From JAWRCU01 sp033542235 (GTDB lineage Bacteria > Pseudomonadota > Alphaproteobacteria > Rhizobiales > Rhizobiaceae), in contig NZ_JAWRCU010000004.1 in assembly GCF_033542235.1 (NCBI RefSeq), positions 1 through 64,000 of the forward strand: a stretch of DNA of 64,000 bases, read 5' to 3'. Of the stretch, positions 55,893-64,000 are shown piece after piece. A program made the translations under genes and the position numbers. Under the pieces are notes generated by a model, which did no database searches, had not been told where the DNA came from, and worked only from the letters and a program-made list of their open reading frames with translations. Position 1 is the stretch's first letter, and each line of letters begins with the position of its first letter.

Positions 55893-56780
55893 CTACTCCA
55901 ATCCGCGTCGGAGCGTTTGGTCCTGAAGCTTCTTCAACGTCTCGAACGGGCTGACCGTGCCGCGGATCGTCTTGGTGGCAACGTGGGCATAGATCGCGGT
56001 GGTATTGAGCCGGGCATGCCCGAGCAGGACCTGAATGACCCTGACATCGGTGTTCGCTTCCAAGAGATGCGTGGCAAAGCTGTGCCGCAGGGTGTGCAGC
56101 GTCGCGGGCTTGCCGATCCCGGCCATGTTTTTGGCGGAGGTGAAGGCGCGGTTGAGCTGCCGCGGCGAGATCGGATTGATCTTCGGTTTGCCGGGAAACA
56201 GCCAACCCTGCGGCCGCGCCTCGCGCCAGTAGGCGCGCAAGAGCTCCAGCAGCCCGGGCGACAGCATGACCTTGCGGTCTTTCTGCCCTTTGCCCTGTTC
56301 GACATGGATCAGCATGCGGTCGCTGTCGATGTCGCTGATCTTGAGATTGCACACCTCCGAAGCCCGCAGGCCGGCGCCATAGGAGATGCTGAGCGCCGCT
56401 CGATACTTCAGGCCCGGCCCCGGGGCTGCCATTAGAAGGTCGGAAACCTCCTCGACGCTCAGCACCACGGGCAGCTTCCGCGGCTGGCGGCGAAACTGCA
56501 TATGCCGCTTCATGTCCTCACGCCCGCAGGTGGTGCCGAAAAAGAACCGCAGCGCCACGATGCGGGCATTGAATGTAGTCGGCGTGACGCCCGCATTGGT
56601 CATGTGCAGCTGGTAGGCGCGCAGGTCATCCGGCGTCGCCGTATCCGGCGGACGCTTGAGAAACCGGGCAAAATCCTTGATGGCTCGGATATGAGCCTGC
56701 TGGGCTTTGTCGCCCATCCCGCGGATGCGCATGTCTTCGATCATCCGCTCGCGAAGCGGGGTGGTCCTCTCCTCCGTCAT
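55893..56780 (-). CDS. tyrosine recombinase of the IS91-type element B
   Basis: From MTEERTTPLRERMIEDMRIR at 56780 (GGAGG upstream) the 295-aa enzyme is intact: core-binding domain (AHIRAIKDFARFLKRPPDTA), SISYGAGLRASEVCNLKISD (Arg), TLHTLRHSFATHLLEANTDV (HxxR), and LLGHARLNTTAIYAHVATKT (His and Tyr). It is homologous to the frameshifted integrase of element A. Such integrases accompany IS91 transposases in many proteobacteria; their part in movement is unclear. Confidence 0.9.
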   Translation of the reverse strand: MTEERTTPLRERMIEDMRIRGMGDKAQQAHIRAIKDFARFLKRPPDTATPDDLRAYQLHMTNAGVTPTTFNARIVALRFFFGTTCGREDMKRHMQFRRQPRKLPVVLSVEEVSDLLMAAPGPGLKYRAALSISYGAGLRASEVCNLKISDIDSDRMLIHVEQGKGQKDRKVMLSPGLLELLRAYWREARPQGWLFPGKPKINPISPRQLNRAFTSAKNMAGIGKPATLHTLRHSFATHLLEANTDVRVIQVLLGHARLNTTAIYAHVATKTIRGTVSPFETLKKLQDQTLRRGLE

Positions 56781-56944
56781 GGGAACCTCCTGTCTGATGA
56801 TTGAGAAGACCCCAATCGTCAGCCAGGACCGCAAACCCGCAAATGCACGACGTTCAGATCATTGCTGGACCCTCACCACGGGCGCCAGTGCCGCGCGAGC
56901 GGCTTCGTCCGTGGGTCAGAGTTTTCCGTTCCAATAATAAATGT

Positions 56945-57190
56945 TCACGCGCCCTCTTTACGCCGTGCAAGCCGCACGCCGGGGCCGGCGCCGTTCTCAG
57001 GAATGAACTCGATGCCGGCCGCTTCGAGTGAGAGCACGAGAGCCTGAATGATTGATGCGGACGCCGGTTTCGAACCACGCTCGATCTGTACGATGGTTCG
57101 CAAACTAACCTTTGATAAATCCGCCAACTCCTGCTGAGAAATGTCGAGAAGCCCGCGGGCCGCGCGGATTTGGGCTGGGGTCACTTCCAT
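56945..57190 (-). CDS. XRE-family small HTH regulator
   Basis: From MEVTPAQIRAARGLLDISQQ at 57190 the 81-aa product is a compact Cro/CI-type HTH: ELADLSKVSLRTIVQIERGS (recognition helix), then KPASASIIQALVLSLEAAGI EFI and a basic tail. It probably represses its own promoter or that of the divergent gene at 57312, whose upstream region it shares. Confidence 0.85.
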   Translation of the reverse strand: MEVTPAQIRAARGLLDISQQELADLSKVSLRTIVQIERGSKPASASIIQALVLSLEAAGIEFIPENGAGPGVRLARRKEGA

Positions 57191-57311
57191 GGTTCTGTAT
57201 TGCCTGTTGCACAAAAAGTGCAAATACGCTTATAATGTGAAGCGGCTGCTGAAGGTGTCGTAACCACCGCCAGCAGCCTGACCACAACCCAAGCTGTTAG
57301 GAGCTCGGATC

Positions 57312-58070
57312 ATGGCTGATTCCGACAATACACGAGTCTGTCTTTCCGTCACGCGCAGGATGTTGCTGACGGGGATGATGGCGACGACAACGGCAATACC
57401 GTTCCGGGACAATGCGTTAGCTGCTGCCGAAGCGCTGGCCGCCAAGCCGGTGTTCGATCCCGCACTGGTGCTCTGGCGCGACTGGAAGGCCGCCTACCTC
57501 AACACCGCCGCGCTATGCCGGAAGCAACAGCGCCTTGAGACCCGACTGGCCGAAACCATCGGCTTTCCCAGCGCGGAGGTCTATCTGCCGGACGACGATG
57601 TGACCGTCAGCGTCTCCTGGCATGGGGACATCGAAGAGTTGTTCGGCGACGATCCAAAGCTGGCCGACCTCCGCGCCGAGGCGGAGGCCGATCTGGCGGC
57701 CCATCAGGCACGCTGGGACGAAGCCGATGCCAGGATCGGCTATTCCGCCGCCAAGCGGGAAGAGCGGGCAGCCGCCGATCATGAGCAGGAGCTGGTCGAC
57801 ACACTGATGGCGATGCCCGCCACCACGCTGGCCGGCGTCGCGGGCAAGCTCGATGCCGTCCTGCGCGAGGGCGAGAGCTTCGAGGAATGCGAGGAATTTC
57901 CCTGGCCGCAAATCCGCTCCGCACTCGTCGATCTGGTGCGCATAGCGCAGGCGCTGCAGCCGGGTATCTTCATGCCCGGCGCTGACCGCAAAGGGCCTTA
58001 CCCGAAAAAGCGCCGGGAGGCCGTCTGCCCGTCGGTCATCATGCACCAGCGGGGCGACCGGGTGGCATGA
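57312..58070 (+). CDS. hypothetical protein with Tat-like leader
   Basis: The 252-aa product MADSDNTRVCLSVTRRMLLT has TRRMLL followed by a hydrophobic, Ala/Thr-rich stretch, resembling a twin-arginine signal, although a cytoplasmic location is equally possible. The rest is acidic and helical (LVLWRDWKAAYLNTAALCRK; ADLRAEAEADLAAHQARWDE; LAGVAGKLDAVLREGESFEE). TTAGGAG lies 11 bases before the ATG. It overlaps the next gene by ATGA. I associate such proteins with integrated elements in Rhizobiales; function unknown. Confidence 0.65.
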   Translation: MADSDNTRVCLSVTRRMLLTGMMATTTAIPFRDNALAAAEALAAKPVFDPALVLWRDWKAAYLNTAALCRKQQRLETRLAETIGFPSAEVYLPDDDVTVSVSWHGDIEELFGDDPKLADLRAEAEADLAAHQARWDEADARIGYSAAKREERAAADHEQELVDTLMAMPATTLAGVAGKLDAVLREGESFEECEEFPWPQIRSALVDLVRIAQALQPGIFMPGADRKGPYPKKRREAVCPSVIMHQRGDRVA

Positions 58071-58381
58071 AGCGCGCGTTGCCCGCAGAGCCGCTCCCGT
58101 CCACGGCGAGACATGGGGAGCCGGCCGTCGCAATCGCGCGATGCGGTACGCTTGCCATCGCGCCATGCGCCACTAGCGTTGACATCGCACTGTGGACGGA
58201 CACCGACCCGGTGGCGATGGCCGCAGCGGCGCGCGATCTATTCGGTGCCGATGCCGCTACCGCAGCGGCATGGTGCGCGGTCGCGGCGCGTTGCGACGGA
58301 CGTTGTGTCGATTATCGCTTCTGGCTGGCGGTGTTCGCCTGCCTTGAGGCCCCGACAGTGGGGCGGGTTGGAAGGCCGTGA
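58067..58381 (+). CDS. hypothetical protein
   Basis: It starts in an ATGA overlap with the previous gene. The 104-aa product MKRALPAEPLPSTARHGEPA contains SVDIALWTDTDPVAMAAAAR, DLFGADAATAAAWCAVAARC and DGRCVDYRFWLAVFACLEAP. It is Ala-rich and cysteine-containing, with no recognised family. Translational coupling with 57312-58070 is the main support. Confidence 0.5.
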   Translation: MKRALPAEPLPSTARHGEPAVAIARCGTLAIAPCATSVDIALWTDTDPVAMAAAARDLFGADAATAAAWCAVAARCDGRCVDYRFWLAVFACLEAPTVGRVGRP

Positions 58382-58981
58382 GCCGCTGCCCGGCCATGCC
58401 GGTCAGCGCGCCGAGGTTCTTGGGGTTGGGAGGAAGCCTTACCTGCTTCCAGCACTTTGCCGGACCTCATGGCCGGTCAGTCAGGCTGGCGCTGCGCGCC
58501 ACCGCAATGCGGCTGCGGCCTTGACAGACCGTCACGGTCCGGCAACCGGCCGGGAAGTAGGCAAGGCGGAGGGCGAGGAAAGGCGCGGTGCAAATGCGGA
58601 CGACTTCTCAAGGCGCGCGCTGGCAAGTCCGTGTGGGGCGACCTGACGCGGCCTCTCGACAAGGCGCCGGACACACCACCCGTGCCGGAGGATGCCTTGT
58701 AACCAGGATGAAGATGGACCAGTGGCGCGGCGATTCGTTTCGATACGGCACTCGAAAGGTTTGGGTGGCGACTAGACTCCCTGGCTCAAATGCACGAAGC
58801 ATGCCGCTTGCCATCCGAGCTATCCCGCAATGTCCTGTAGCGCTCCAACTGCGACCGAATACGTTGTAAATTCAAAGTTATTGTGTTTGTACGCCGTGCT
58901 ACTACGCGCCGGGATTTTCGCTTTTCTTGTACCTCATCCGGATCAATCCTGCCGTCATTCGAGTAGGATTGGAGCTGGAAT
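58382..58981. other. no gene recognised
   Basis: No frame in this 600-bp stretch shows a domain or a good ribosome site. The last 100 bp are less GC-rich and probably contain the promoter of the integrase operon. Confidence 0.45.
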
Positions 58982-59215
58982 ATGGAAGACGCTGAAAGGC
59001 AGGAACCGGAAGATCTCACCCCGGCCAACGACAATCAGCGACCAGGGAGTGAAGGCAGTGAAGACACCGACATTGCGCCCTGGCAGAGGGTGGACCGGGT
59101 GGTTCTCAGCATTGCCCGGCTGATCGGCCGGCGGATCGCTCGCGAGCATTTCGCGGCGCCGCACACGGCGAACGACAATGCAGGCTCGACAGGAGAGGCA
59201 GAGGGTCGGGAGTAG
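58982..59215 (+). CDS. small hypothetical protein upstream of the serine integrase
   Basis: The 77-aa product MEDAERQEPEDLTPANDNQR continues DIAPWQRVDRVVLSIARLIG, RRIAREHFAAPHTANDNAGS. The IAPWQ.VDR.VLSIARLIGR.IAREHF core between acidic, disordered ends recurs, as far as I recall, directly before similar recombinases. It may be a small accessory factor (for example a directionality or DNA-binding partner); this is inference. It ends 41 bp before the integrase start. Confidence 0.65.
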   Translation: MEDAERQEPEDLTPANDNQRPGSEGSEDTDIAPWQRVDRVVLSIARLIGRRIAREHFAAPHTANDNAGSTGEAEGRE

Positions 59216-59256
59216 GACAGGAAGACCGAACAGGATTGAGAGAGAGGACCGGAACC

Positions 59257-60882
59257 ATGCCACGCGTCGCGCTCTACGCCCGCTATTCGTCCGACAACCA
59301 GCGGGAAGCCTCCATCGAGGATCAGCTGCGGCTTTGCCGCGAGCACGCGGCGCGAGAGGGATGGACGGTCCTGGAGAGCTATTCCGATGCCGCCATTTCC
59401 GGCTCCAGCATCATCCGTCGACCGGGCATCCGGCGACTCCTAGCCGACGCGCAACGCGGGCAATTCGAGATCGTTCTTGCCGAGGCCCTCGATCGACTGT
59501 CGCGCGACCAGGAAGACGTTGCCGGTCTCTTCAAGCGGCTACGCTTTGCAGGCGTCAAGATCGCCACCCTTTCTGAGGGAGCAGTCGACGAACTCCACGT
59601 CGGTCTCAAAGGCACTATGAACGCGCTATTCCTGCGCGATCTTGCCGCCAAGATCAGACGCGGCCAAAGCGGCCGAATATTAAAAGGCTACGCGGCCGGT
59701 GGCCTGTCCTATGGCTATCGCGTGGTCAAGAAGCTCGACGAGAGCGGCGAACCGATCCGCGGGCTTCGTGAGATCGATGAGGATCAAGCCGAGGTTGTAC
59801 GGAGGATTTTTCGGGAGTTCGCATCCGGGCAGTCAGCGCGTGCGATTGCTGCCGGCCTCAACCGTGATGGCGTCCCTTCGCCCTTCGGCGCAGCCTGGGC
59901 CGCCTCGACTATCAACGGCAATCTCAAGCGGCGAAGCGGTTTCCTCTACAATGAAGCCTATATCGGGTTGCTCATTTTCAACCGCCTCCAGATGGTCAAG
60001 GATCCCGAGACCGGCAAGCGCCTCTCGCGGCCGAACCCGCCGGAGCAGTGGCAGGTTGTGGCAGCCCCGCATCTGCGTATCATCGATGATGAGTTGTGGG
60101 ACGTGGTGCAAGCCCGAAAGAAGCTCTACGGTGGCTCAAGACTCGATCAACGCCGACGACCGAAGCACATGTTCTCCGGCCTGGTGCGGTGCGGTTGTTG
60201 CGGTGCCTCCTATACGGTCAAGAACAGGGACCAGCTTGCATGCGCCGCCCACCGGGAGAAAGGGACCTGCGACAACAGCAGGACGATCCGTGTTGCCGAG
60301 CTTGAAAAGCGCGTTCTTGAGGGCATTGAGCGGCGGCTACTAGCCCCCGACGCAATCGCCGGTTTCCTCGCCGAATATGATGCCGAGCAAAAGCGACTAA
60401 GTACATCCAGCCGGCAAAGACGCAGGGAAATTGAAAGGAGGCTCGACGGACTCGATCGACAGATATCGAACATTGTGGACGCGATCGCAGATGGGATCGC
60501 CACGGCCAGCATGAAGGCGAGGTTGATGGACCTCGAAGGGGAAAAGGAGAGCCTGGCCGACGAACTTAAGGTTGTGGCACAGACCGACAGTGTGGTCGAA
60601 CTCCATCCTGCTGCAATTGAAGCCTACCGCCGCAAGGTGTCGGAGCTGCAGAGTGCACTATGCTCTGACGAGGACGAACGCCGCGAGGCGGCCGCGCTTA
60701 TCCGCTCTCTCGTCACCCGCGTTACGATCCTACCGAAAGAGCGCCGGGGCCAGGTTGAGCTAAGGGTGCACGGCGCACTTGCCGAGCTTCTCAATCTGCC
60801 AAATAGACAACGAGGAGAACCGCCAAACGCTGTATTGATGGTAGCGGAGGAGGGATTCGAACCCCCGACACAAGGATTATGA
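59257..60882 (+). CDS. large serine recombinase (island integrase)
   Basis: Start MPRVALYARYSSDNQREASI at 59257, with GAGAGGAC upstream. The 541-aa protein has the N-terminal resolvase domain with the nucleophile Ser in RYSSDNQ, followed by EALDRLSRDQEDVAGLFKRL, the recombinase domain (GYAAGGLSYGYRVVKKLDES; NRDGVPSPFGAAWAASTING), a zinc ribbon (VRCGCCGASYTVKNRDQLAC; KGTCDNSRT) and a coiled coil (RQRRREIERRLDGLDRQISN). The last residues, VAEEGFEPPTQGL, are translated from the antisense strand of the tRNA-Met gene, the usual sign that the gene abuts its attachment site. It should integrate and excise the island at that tRNA. Confidence 0.92.
   Translation: MPRVALYARYSSDNQREASIEDQLRLCREHAAREGWTVLESYSDAAISGSSIIRRPGIRRLLADAQRGQFEIVLAEALDRLSRDQEDVAGLFKRLRFAGVKIATLSEGAVDELHVGLKGTMNALFLRDLAAKIRRGQSGRILKGYAAGGLSYGYRVVKKLDESGEPIRGLREIDEDQAEVVRRIFREFASGQSARAIAAGLNRDGVPSPFGAAWAASTINGNLKRRSGFLYNEAYIGLLIFNRLQMVKDPETGKRLSRPNPPEQWQVVAAPHLRIIDDELWDVVQARKKLYGGSRLDQRRRPKHMFSGLVRCGCCGASYTVKNRDQLACAAHREKGTCDNSRTIRVAELEKRVLEGIERRLLAPDAIAGFLAEYDAEQKRLSTSSRQRRREIERRLDGLDRQISNIVDAIADGIATASMKARLMDLEGEKESLADELKVVAQTDSVVELHPAAIEAYRRKVSELQSALCSDEDERREAAALIRSLVTRVTILPKERRGQVELRVHGALAELLNLPNRQRGEPPNAVLMVAEEGFEPPTQGL
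60839..60882. other. probable right attachment site (attR) region
   Basis: The overlap between the serine integrase 3' end and the tRNA-Met 3' half (CCA, T arm, variable region and part of the anticodon arm) is the expected location of the crossover core. The left copy is not found in the window, so the exact core cannot be defined. Confidence 0.5.
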
Positions 60883-60915
60883 TTCCTCTGCTCTAACCGA
60901 CTGAGCTACTCCGCC
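60839..60915 (-). tRNA. tRNA-Met (anticodon CAT, elongator type)
   Basis: The minus strand folds as a tRNA: acceptor GGCGGAG paired with CTCCGCT, D arm GCTC...GAGC, anticodon stem GAGGA with TCCTT and loop ATCATAA giving anticodon CAT, T arm GGGGG-TTCGAAT-CCCTC, and encoded CCA. The A-start and long-range features of the initiator are absent, so elongator Met is most likely; lysidine-modified Ile-CAT is an alternative. Confidence 0.9.
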
Positions 60916-61243
60916 GCCACGGTGGCAAACCTGGGAACCGGCAAGCCGGTTGCCGACGGTCCGCCGAGGTCGGGCGGATATAAGGTTCAGCCGCCTTGGC
61001 TGTCAAGCGAATGTCGGGGAGGAGAGAAGAGGCTCTGTCCCGGGGCGCGTCGTTCCCTGTCCCTCGCCGATTTCGGCATCCTTTTCGGGTAGCTCAGCCT
61101 CCACCTGCGTCGGGCCGAAAAGCCGCCGTTCAACTGCGTAGCCGGCTCGGAAGATTTCTTGACTGGAGCCTTGGCTGCCATGGGTTGAGTTCGCGCGGCC
61201 GCGCCGCTATGTGTCGCGGCACTTCGCCTCAATTGAGAAATGA
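60916..61243. other. intergenic, promoter region of tRNA-Met and the oxidoreductase
   Basis: No convincing gene. A minus-strand frame with MAAKAPVKKSSEPATQLNGG (from 61181) is possible but has no ribosome site. The tRNA promoter should lie near 60920-60970 on the minus strand. Confidence 0.4.
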
Positions 61244-62197
61244 ATGAAACCACGCGTCGCAGTCCTCGGTTGCGGATATTGGGGAAGCAACCATATCCGG
61301 ACCTTGAAGTCGCTCGGCGCGCTACACGCGGTCTCCGACGCCAATCACGCTCGCGCAGAGGGTTTTGCCAGCGAGCATGAGTGCCTTGCGGTCCTCCCCG
61401 AAGAGGTCGTCGGGCGCGACGACGTCGACGCGATCGTCATGGCGCTGCCGCCGCAACACCACGCAGAATTCGCCATCAAGGCCGTCAAGAACGGCAAGGA
61501 CGTCCTGGTCGAGAAGCCGATCGCGCTCACAGTCGCGGATGCCGAGCGCTCGGTCGCGGCCGCCCGCGCCAACGCCCGCGTGTTCATGACCGGGCATGTG
61601 CTCAGATTCCATCCGGCATTCGTGAAGTTGAAATCGCTGATCGATCAGAACGAGCTCGGCGAGGTCAAATACATCCACTCGCACCGCCTCGGTCTCGGCA
61701 AGTTCCACACCGAGAATGACGCGCTGTGGGATCTTGCCCCGCACGATCTCTCGATGATTCTCGCAATCACCGGAACGGCGCCCATCGAGGTGCGCGGGGA
61801 GGGGGCGGCACTTCTCGATCATCTAAGCGATTTCGCGCATCTCCACATGCGCTTCCCGAACGGGTTGAGGAGCCACCTCTTCACGTCGCGGCTCAACCCT
61901 TATCGTGAGCGGCGGTTGACGGTCGTCGGCACCAAGGCGATGGCTGTGTTCGACGACGTTGAGCCCTGGGCGCGCAAGCTCGCCGTCTATCGCCATGCGG
62001 TGTGGCAGGACAGCGGTCAATGGGCCTTCACCGCCAATGAGCCGACCTATATCCCGGTCGAAGAGGGAATGCCGCTTACCCACGAGCTGGAGCATTTCCT
62101 CTATTGCATCGAGACGCGCGAGCTTCCCCTGACCAATGGCGAGGAGGCGATCGACGTCCTGAAGATACTCACCGCGGGGACGGTCACGCATGACTAG
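61244..62197 (+). CDS. Gfo/Idh/MocA family oxidoreductase
   Basis: The 317-aa protein has an N-terminal Rossmann fold with VAVLGCGYWGSNHIRTLKSL (GxGxxG-type), DAIVMALPPQHHAEFAIKAV and KDVLVEKPIALTVADAERSV, containing the EKP motif with the catalytic Lys. The C-terminal substrate domain follows, with GEVKYIHSHRLGLGKFHTEN and LWDLAPHDLSMILAITGTAP. It is a NAD(P)-dependent dehydrogenase of sugars or related compounds; in other genomes WbpB-like members act in polysaccharide sugar synthesis. It is chromosomal and intact. Confidence 0.9.
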   Translation: MKPRVAVLGCGYWGSNHIRTLKSLGALHAVSDANHARAEGFASEHECLAVLPEEVVGRDDVDAIVMALPPQHHAEFAIKAVKNGKDVLVEKPIALTVADAERSVAAARANARVFMTGHVLRFHPAFVKLKSLIDQNELGEVKYIHSHRLGLGKFHTENDALWDLAPHDLSMILAITGTAPIEVRGEGAALLDHLSDFAHLHMRFPNGLRSHLFTSRLNPYRERRLTVVGTKAMAVFDDVEPWARKLAVYRHAVWQDSGQWAFTANEPTYIPVEEGMPLTHELEHFLYCIETRELPLTNGEEAIDVLKILTAGTVTHD

Positions 62198-62204
62198 GAG
62201 AGTG

Positions 62205-62266
62205 GGGGAATAAGGGAGTAGGGGGGTAGGTGTAGGAGTCGTGCCCCACCTACTCCCTTACTCCCC
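62205..62266. terminator. purine/pyrimidine inverted repeat between convergent genes
   Basis: An 18-base purine-rich arm (62205-62222) pairs with an 18-base pyrimidine arm (62249-62266) with one mismatch. Repeats of TACTCCC/TATTCCC continue to 62287. It lies between convergent genes and can act as a bidirectional terminator. Such CTCCC(T/C)A-type minisatellites are, as I recall, common between genes in Mesorhizobium. Confidence 0.6.
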
Positions 62267-62281
62267 TATTCCCATACTCCC

Positions 62282-63454
62282 CTATTCTGCCGCCACCAGC
62301 CGCTTCAGCATCGCCTCGGCCTCGGCGCCGCGCTCCGAGCGCGCGATGAAGCCGCCGCCGAAGACGCGGGCGTCGGTGCCGTCGTCGGAGTAGAGGACGC
62401 AGGCCTGGCCCGGCGCGATGCCGGATTCGCCCTCGGCGAGCTCGACCCAGGTCTGGCCGCCATCATGGAAGAGGGTCGCGGGCCGCGGCGGCCGCGTCGA
62501 ACGCACCTTGGCGAAGAGCTCGACGCCTTCGGCCGGAATCTCGTCAAGGGGGCCATCTCCGAGCCAGTTCAGAGACCTCAGATGCACCTTGTGCGTCTCC
62601 AGGGCCTCGCGCGGGCCGACGATGACGCGGGCCTGGTCGGCGTCGATATGGACGACGTAGAGCGGCTCGCCCGAAGCGATGCCGATGCCGCGCCGCTGGC
62701 CGATGGTGAAGCGCAGGATGCCGTCATGGCGGCCGAGCACACGGCCGTCGATATGGACGATGTCGCCGGGCGAGGCTGCATTCGGCTTCAGCTTGGCGAT
62801 GATGTCGGAATATTTGCCTTGTGGCACGAAGCAGATGTCCTGGCTGTCGGCCTTGCCGGCGACCGACAGCCCCATGCGCTCGGCAATGGCGCGGACCTCC
62901 GGCTTACCCATGCCGCCTAGCGGGAAGCGCAGATAGTCGATCTGCTCCTGGGTCGTGGCAAACAGGAAATAGCTCTGGTCGCGATCGGTATCGACCGGCC
63001 GGTATAGTGCCCGGTGCGCGCCGTTGGCGCGACTGCGGATATAGTGCCCCGTCGCCAGCGCGTCGGCGCCGAGCTCGCGGGCAGTCTCGAGCAGATCTGC
63101 GAACTTCACCGTCTGGTTGCAGGAGACGCAAGGGATCGGCGTCTCGCCCGAGACGTAGCTCTCGGCGAAGGGATCGATGACGGCCTTGCGGAACCGCTCC
63201 TCGTAGTTGAGCACATAATGCGGAATGCCGAGTGTCTCGGCGACGCGCCTGGCGTCGGCGATGTCCTGGCCGGCGCAGCACGAGCCTGTGCGATGCGTGG
63301 CGGCGCCATGGTCGTAAAGCTGCAGCGTGACGCCGACGACGTCATAGCCCTCCTCCTTCATGAGGCCGGCCACGACCGAGGAATCGACGCCGCCGGACAT
63401 GGCAACGACGACGCGGGTATCCGCTGGCCGTCCGGGCAGGTCGAGGCTGTTCAT
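62282..63454 (-). CDS. mnmA: tRNA-specific 2-thiouridylase MnmA
   Basis: The 390-aa enzyme MNSLDLPGRPADTRVVVAMS has the PP-loop SGGVDSSVVAGLMKEEGYDV, the first catalytic Cys in TPIPCVSCNQTVKFADLLET, the second in GKADSQDICFVPQGKYSDII, and the C-terminal RNA-binding part. It thiolates U34 of tRNA-Lys, Glu and Gln using ATP and persulfide sulfur. Complete and housekeeping, it marks the chromosomal side of the island junction. Confidence 0.95.
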   Translation of the reverse strand: MNSLDLPGRPADTRVVVAMSGGVDSSVVAGLMKEEGYDVVGVTLQLYDHGAATHRTGSCCAGQDIADARRVAETLGIPHYVLNYEERFRKAVIDPFAESYVSGETPIPCVSCNQTVKFADLLETARELGADALATGHYIRSRANGAHRALYRPVDTDRDQSYFLFATTQEQIDYLRFPLGGMGKPEVRAIAERMGLSVAGKADSQDICFVPQGKYSDIIAKLKPNAASPGDIVHIDGRVLGRHDGILRFTIGQRRGIGIASGEPLYVVHIDADQARVIVGPREALETHKVHLRSLNWLGDGPLDEIPAEGVELFAKVRSTRPPRPATLFHDGGQTWVELAEGESGIAPGQACVLYSDDGTDARVFGGGFIARSERGAEAEAMLKRLVAAE

Positions 63455-63686
63455 GTGATTCTTGTCCGTCTCAAATTGTCTGCCGGCGCGTTCGAGTTCG
63501 CATTGCAGCGCAGCGAATATAGGTCAAGCCAAAGCCTTACGCCACCAAGCAAGTCGCTCAGCGTCGGGGCCAAATAGAAAGCGTCGTGGCTGAACCGGAA
63601 AAATGCGCTTTTTTTGCTTAGGCTTTTTTTAAAGCTGTCACGGTAGCGTGATCGGGATTGGTAGATTGTGTTGCGTAGAGAGTAAT

Positions 63687-63962
63687 ATGACCGATCTCGT
63701 TAGGCCGCGTGTCAAATATGTCATCGGGCCGGACGGCAGCCCACTTACGATTGCCGATCTGCCGCCCTCGAACACGCGCCGTTGGGTAATACGCCGCAAA
63801 GCGGAAGTCGTTGCCGCGGTGCGGGGCGGCCTGCTCAGCCTCGAAGAGGCTTGCCAGCGCTATAAGCTCACGACGGAAGAATTCCTGTCCTGGCAGGCGT
63901 CGATCGACGAATACGGGCTTGCGGGCCTCAGGACAACCCGAATTCAGCAATACAGGCACTGA
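63687..63962 (+). CDS. sciP: CtrA inhibitor SciP (DUF1153)
   Basis: From MTDLVRPRVKYVIGPDGSPL at 63687 the 91-aa protein continues TIADLPPSNTRRWVIRRKAE, VVAAVRGGLLSLEEACQRYK and LTTEEFLSWQASIDEYGLAG. It is the small HTH protein SciP, which binds promoters and blocks CtrA-dependent transcription after replication starts in alphaproteobacteria. The in-frame ATG at 63648 is upstream of the conserved start. It is diagnostic of the class and of a chromosomal location. Confidence 0.95.
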   Translation: MTDLVRPRVKYVIGPDGSPLTIADLPPSNTRRWVIRRKAEVVAAVRGGLLSLEEACQRYKLTTEEFLSWQASIDEYGLAGLRTTRIQQYRH

Positions 63963-64000
63963 AAGCCGGCTTGCAGAGGTCGAATGGACGAGGGCGCAAA

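Larger units (their letters stand above)
51724..56780 (-). mobile_element. IS91-family element B (integrase + HUH transposase), split by a RIT element
   Basis: It has the same integrase-transposase arrangement as element A but lies on the minus strand and is diverged in sequence, so it is an independent relative rather than a recent copy. The transposase gene is interrupted after AYNSC by RIT copy 2, with the 31-bp palindrome on the transposase 3' side. Exact outer ends were not determined. Confidence 0.75.

Noticed and set aside
60987..61181. Small basic protein MAAKAPVKKSSEPATQLNGG on the minus strand
   Set aside because: There is no ribosome site and no recognised family, and it overlaps the promoter region of the oxidoreductase.

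Overview
The window looks like a piece of an alphaproteobacterial, Rhizobiales-type genome, closest in feel to Mesorhizobium and other Phyllobacteriaceae. The evidence is high GC, DUF736, DUF932 and DUF3363-relaxase genes, BA14K and DUF982 proteins, CIRCE-controlled groESL operons, and a chromosomal segment with mnmA and the CtrA inhibitor sciP. These are family-level recognitions made by eye; no database search was possible.

Layout. From 1 to about 60.84 kb the window reads as the right-hand part of an integrated, mosaic genomic island (ICE-like or a relic of one). It ends at a tRNA-Met gene (60839-60915, minus strand). The last island gene is a large serine recombinase whose C-terminus is encoded inside that tRNA gene. 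Beyond it is ordinary chromosome: a Gfo/Idh/MocA oxidoreductase, mnmA and sciP, all intact. Within the island, 1-17.6 kb carries transfer and accessory genes: two DUF736 genes with related structured leaders, a DUF932 gene, a Fic protein, a complete IS66 element with its 8-bp target duplication, and a DUF3363 relaxase. 17.7-20.1 kb holds a broken universal stress protein, two Met-rich secreted or copper-type proteins and a dead tyrosine integrase. 20.4-25.5 kb and 51.7-56.8 kb are two IS91-family elements (integrase plus HUH transposase), each split at the same transposase codons by an identical 2.93-kb recombinase-in-trio (RIT) element. 25.9-51.3 kb is a stress-tolerance cargo: cold-shock protein, two transglutaminases, large catalase, PHB-depolymerase-type esterase, FAD oxidoreductase, DUF892 ferritin-like protein, histidine kinase and response regulator, fatty-acid desaturase, two groESL operons each with a CIRCE operator, htpG, a tight operon of small conserved genes, and usg. 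56.9-60.9 kb holds a small regulator, hypothetical genes and the integrase.

How it works together. The cargo centres on oxidative and heat stress and protein folding. The CIRCE operators imply that the host HrcA repressor controls the island's chaperonins. Mobility genes are partly dead. Many island genes are broken by a single frameshift or a TAG codon (cspA fragment, two secreted proteins, HTH genes, usp, two integrases, an NYN gene, katE, htpG, groEL2, groES2, usg), while the few chromosomal genes are intact. This means either a decaying island or a low-quality assembly.

The most interesting observation is the pair of RIT insertions. Both sit at the same TCCTGCC site in the zinc-finger codons of two different IS91 transposase genes, in opposite orientations relative to the transposase. 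Both leave the same 31-bp palindrome on the transposase 3' side. One circular intermediate with a large palindromic attachment site explains all four junctions.
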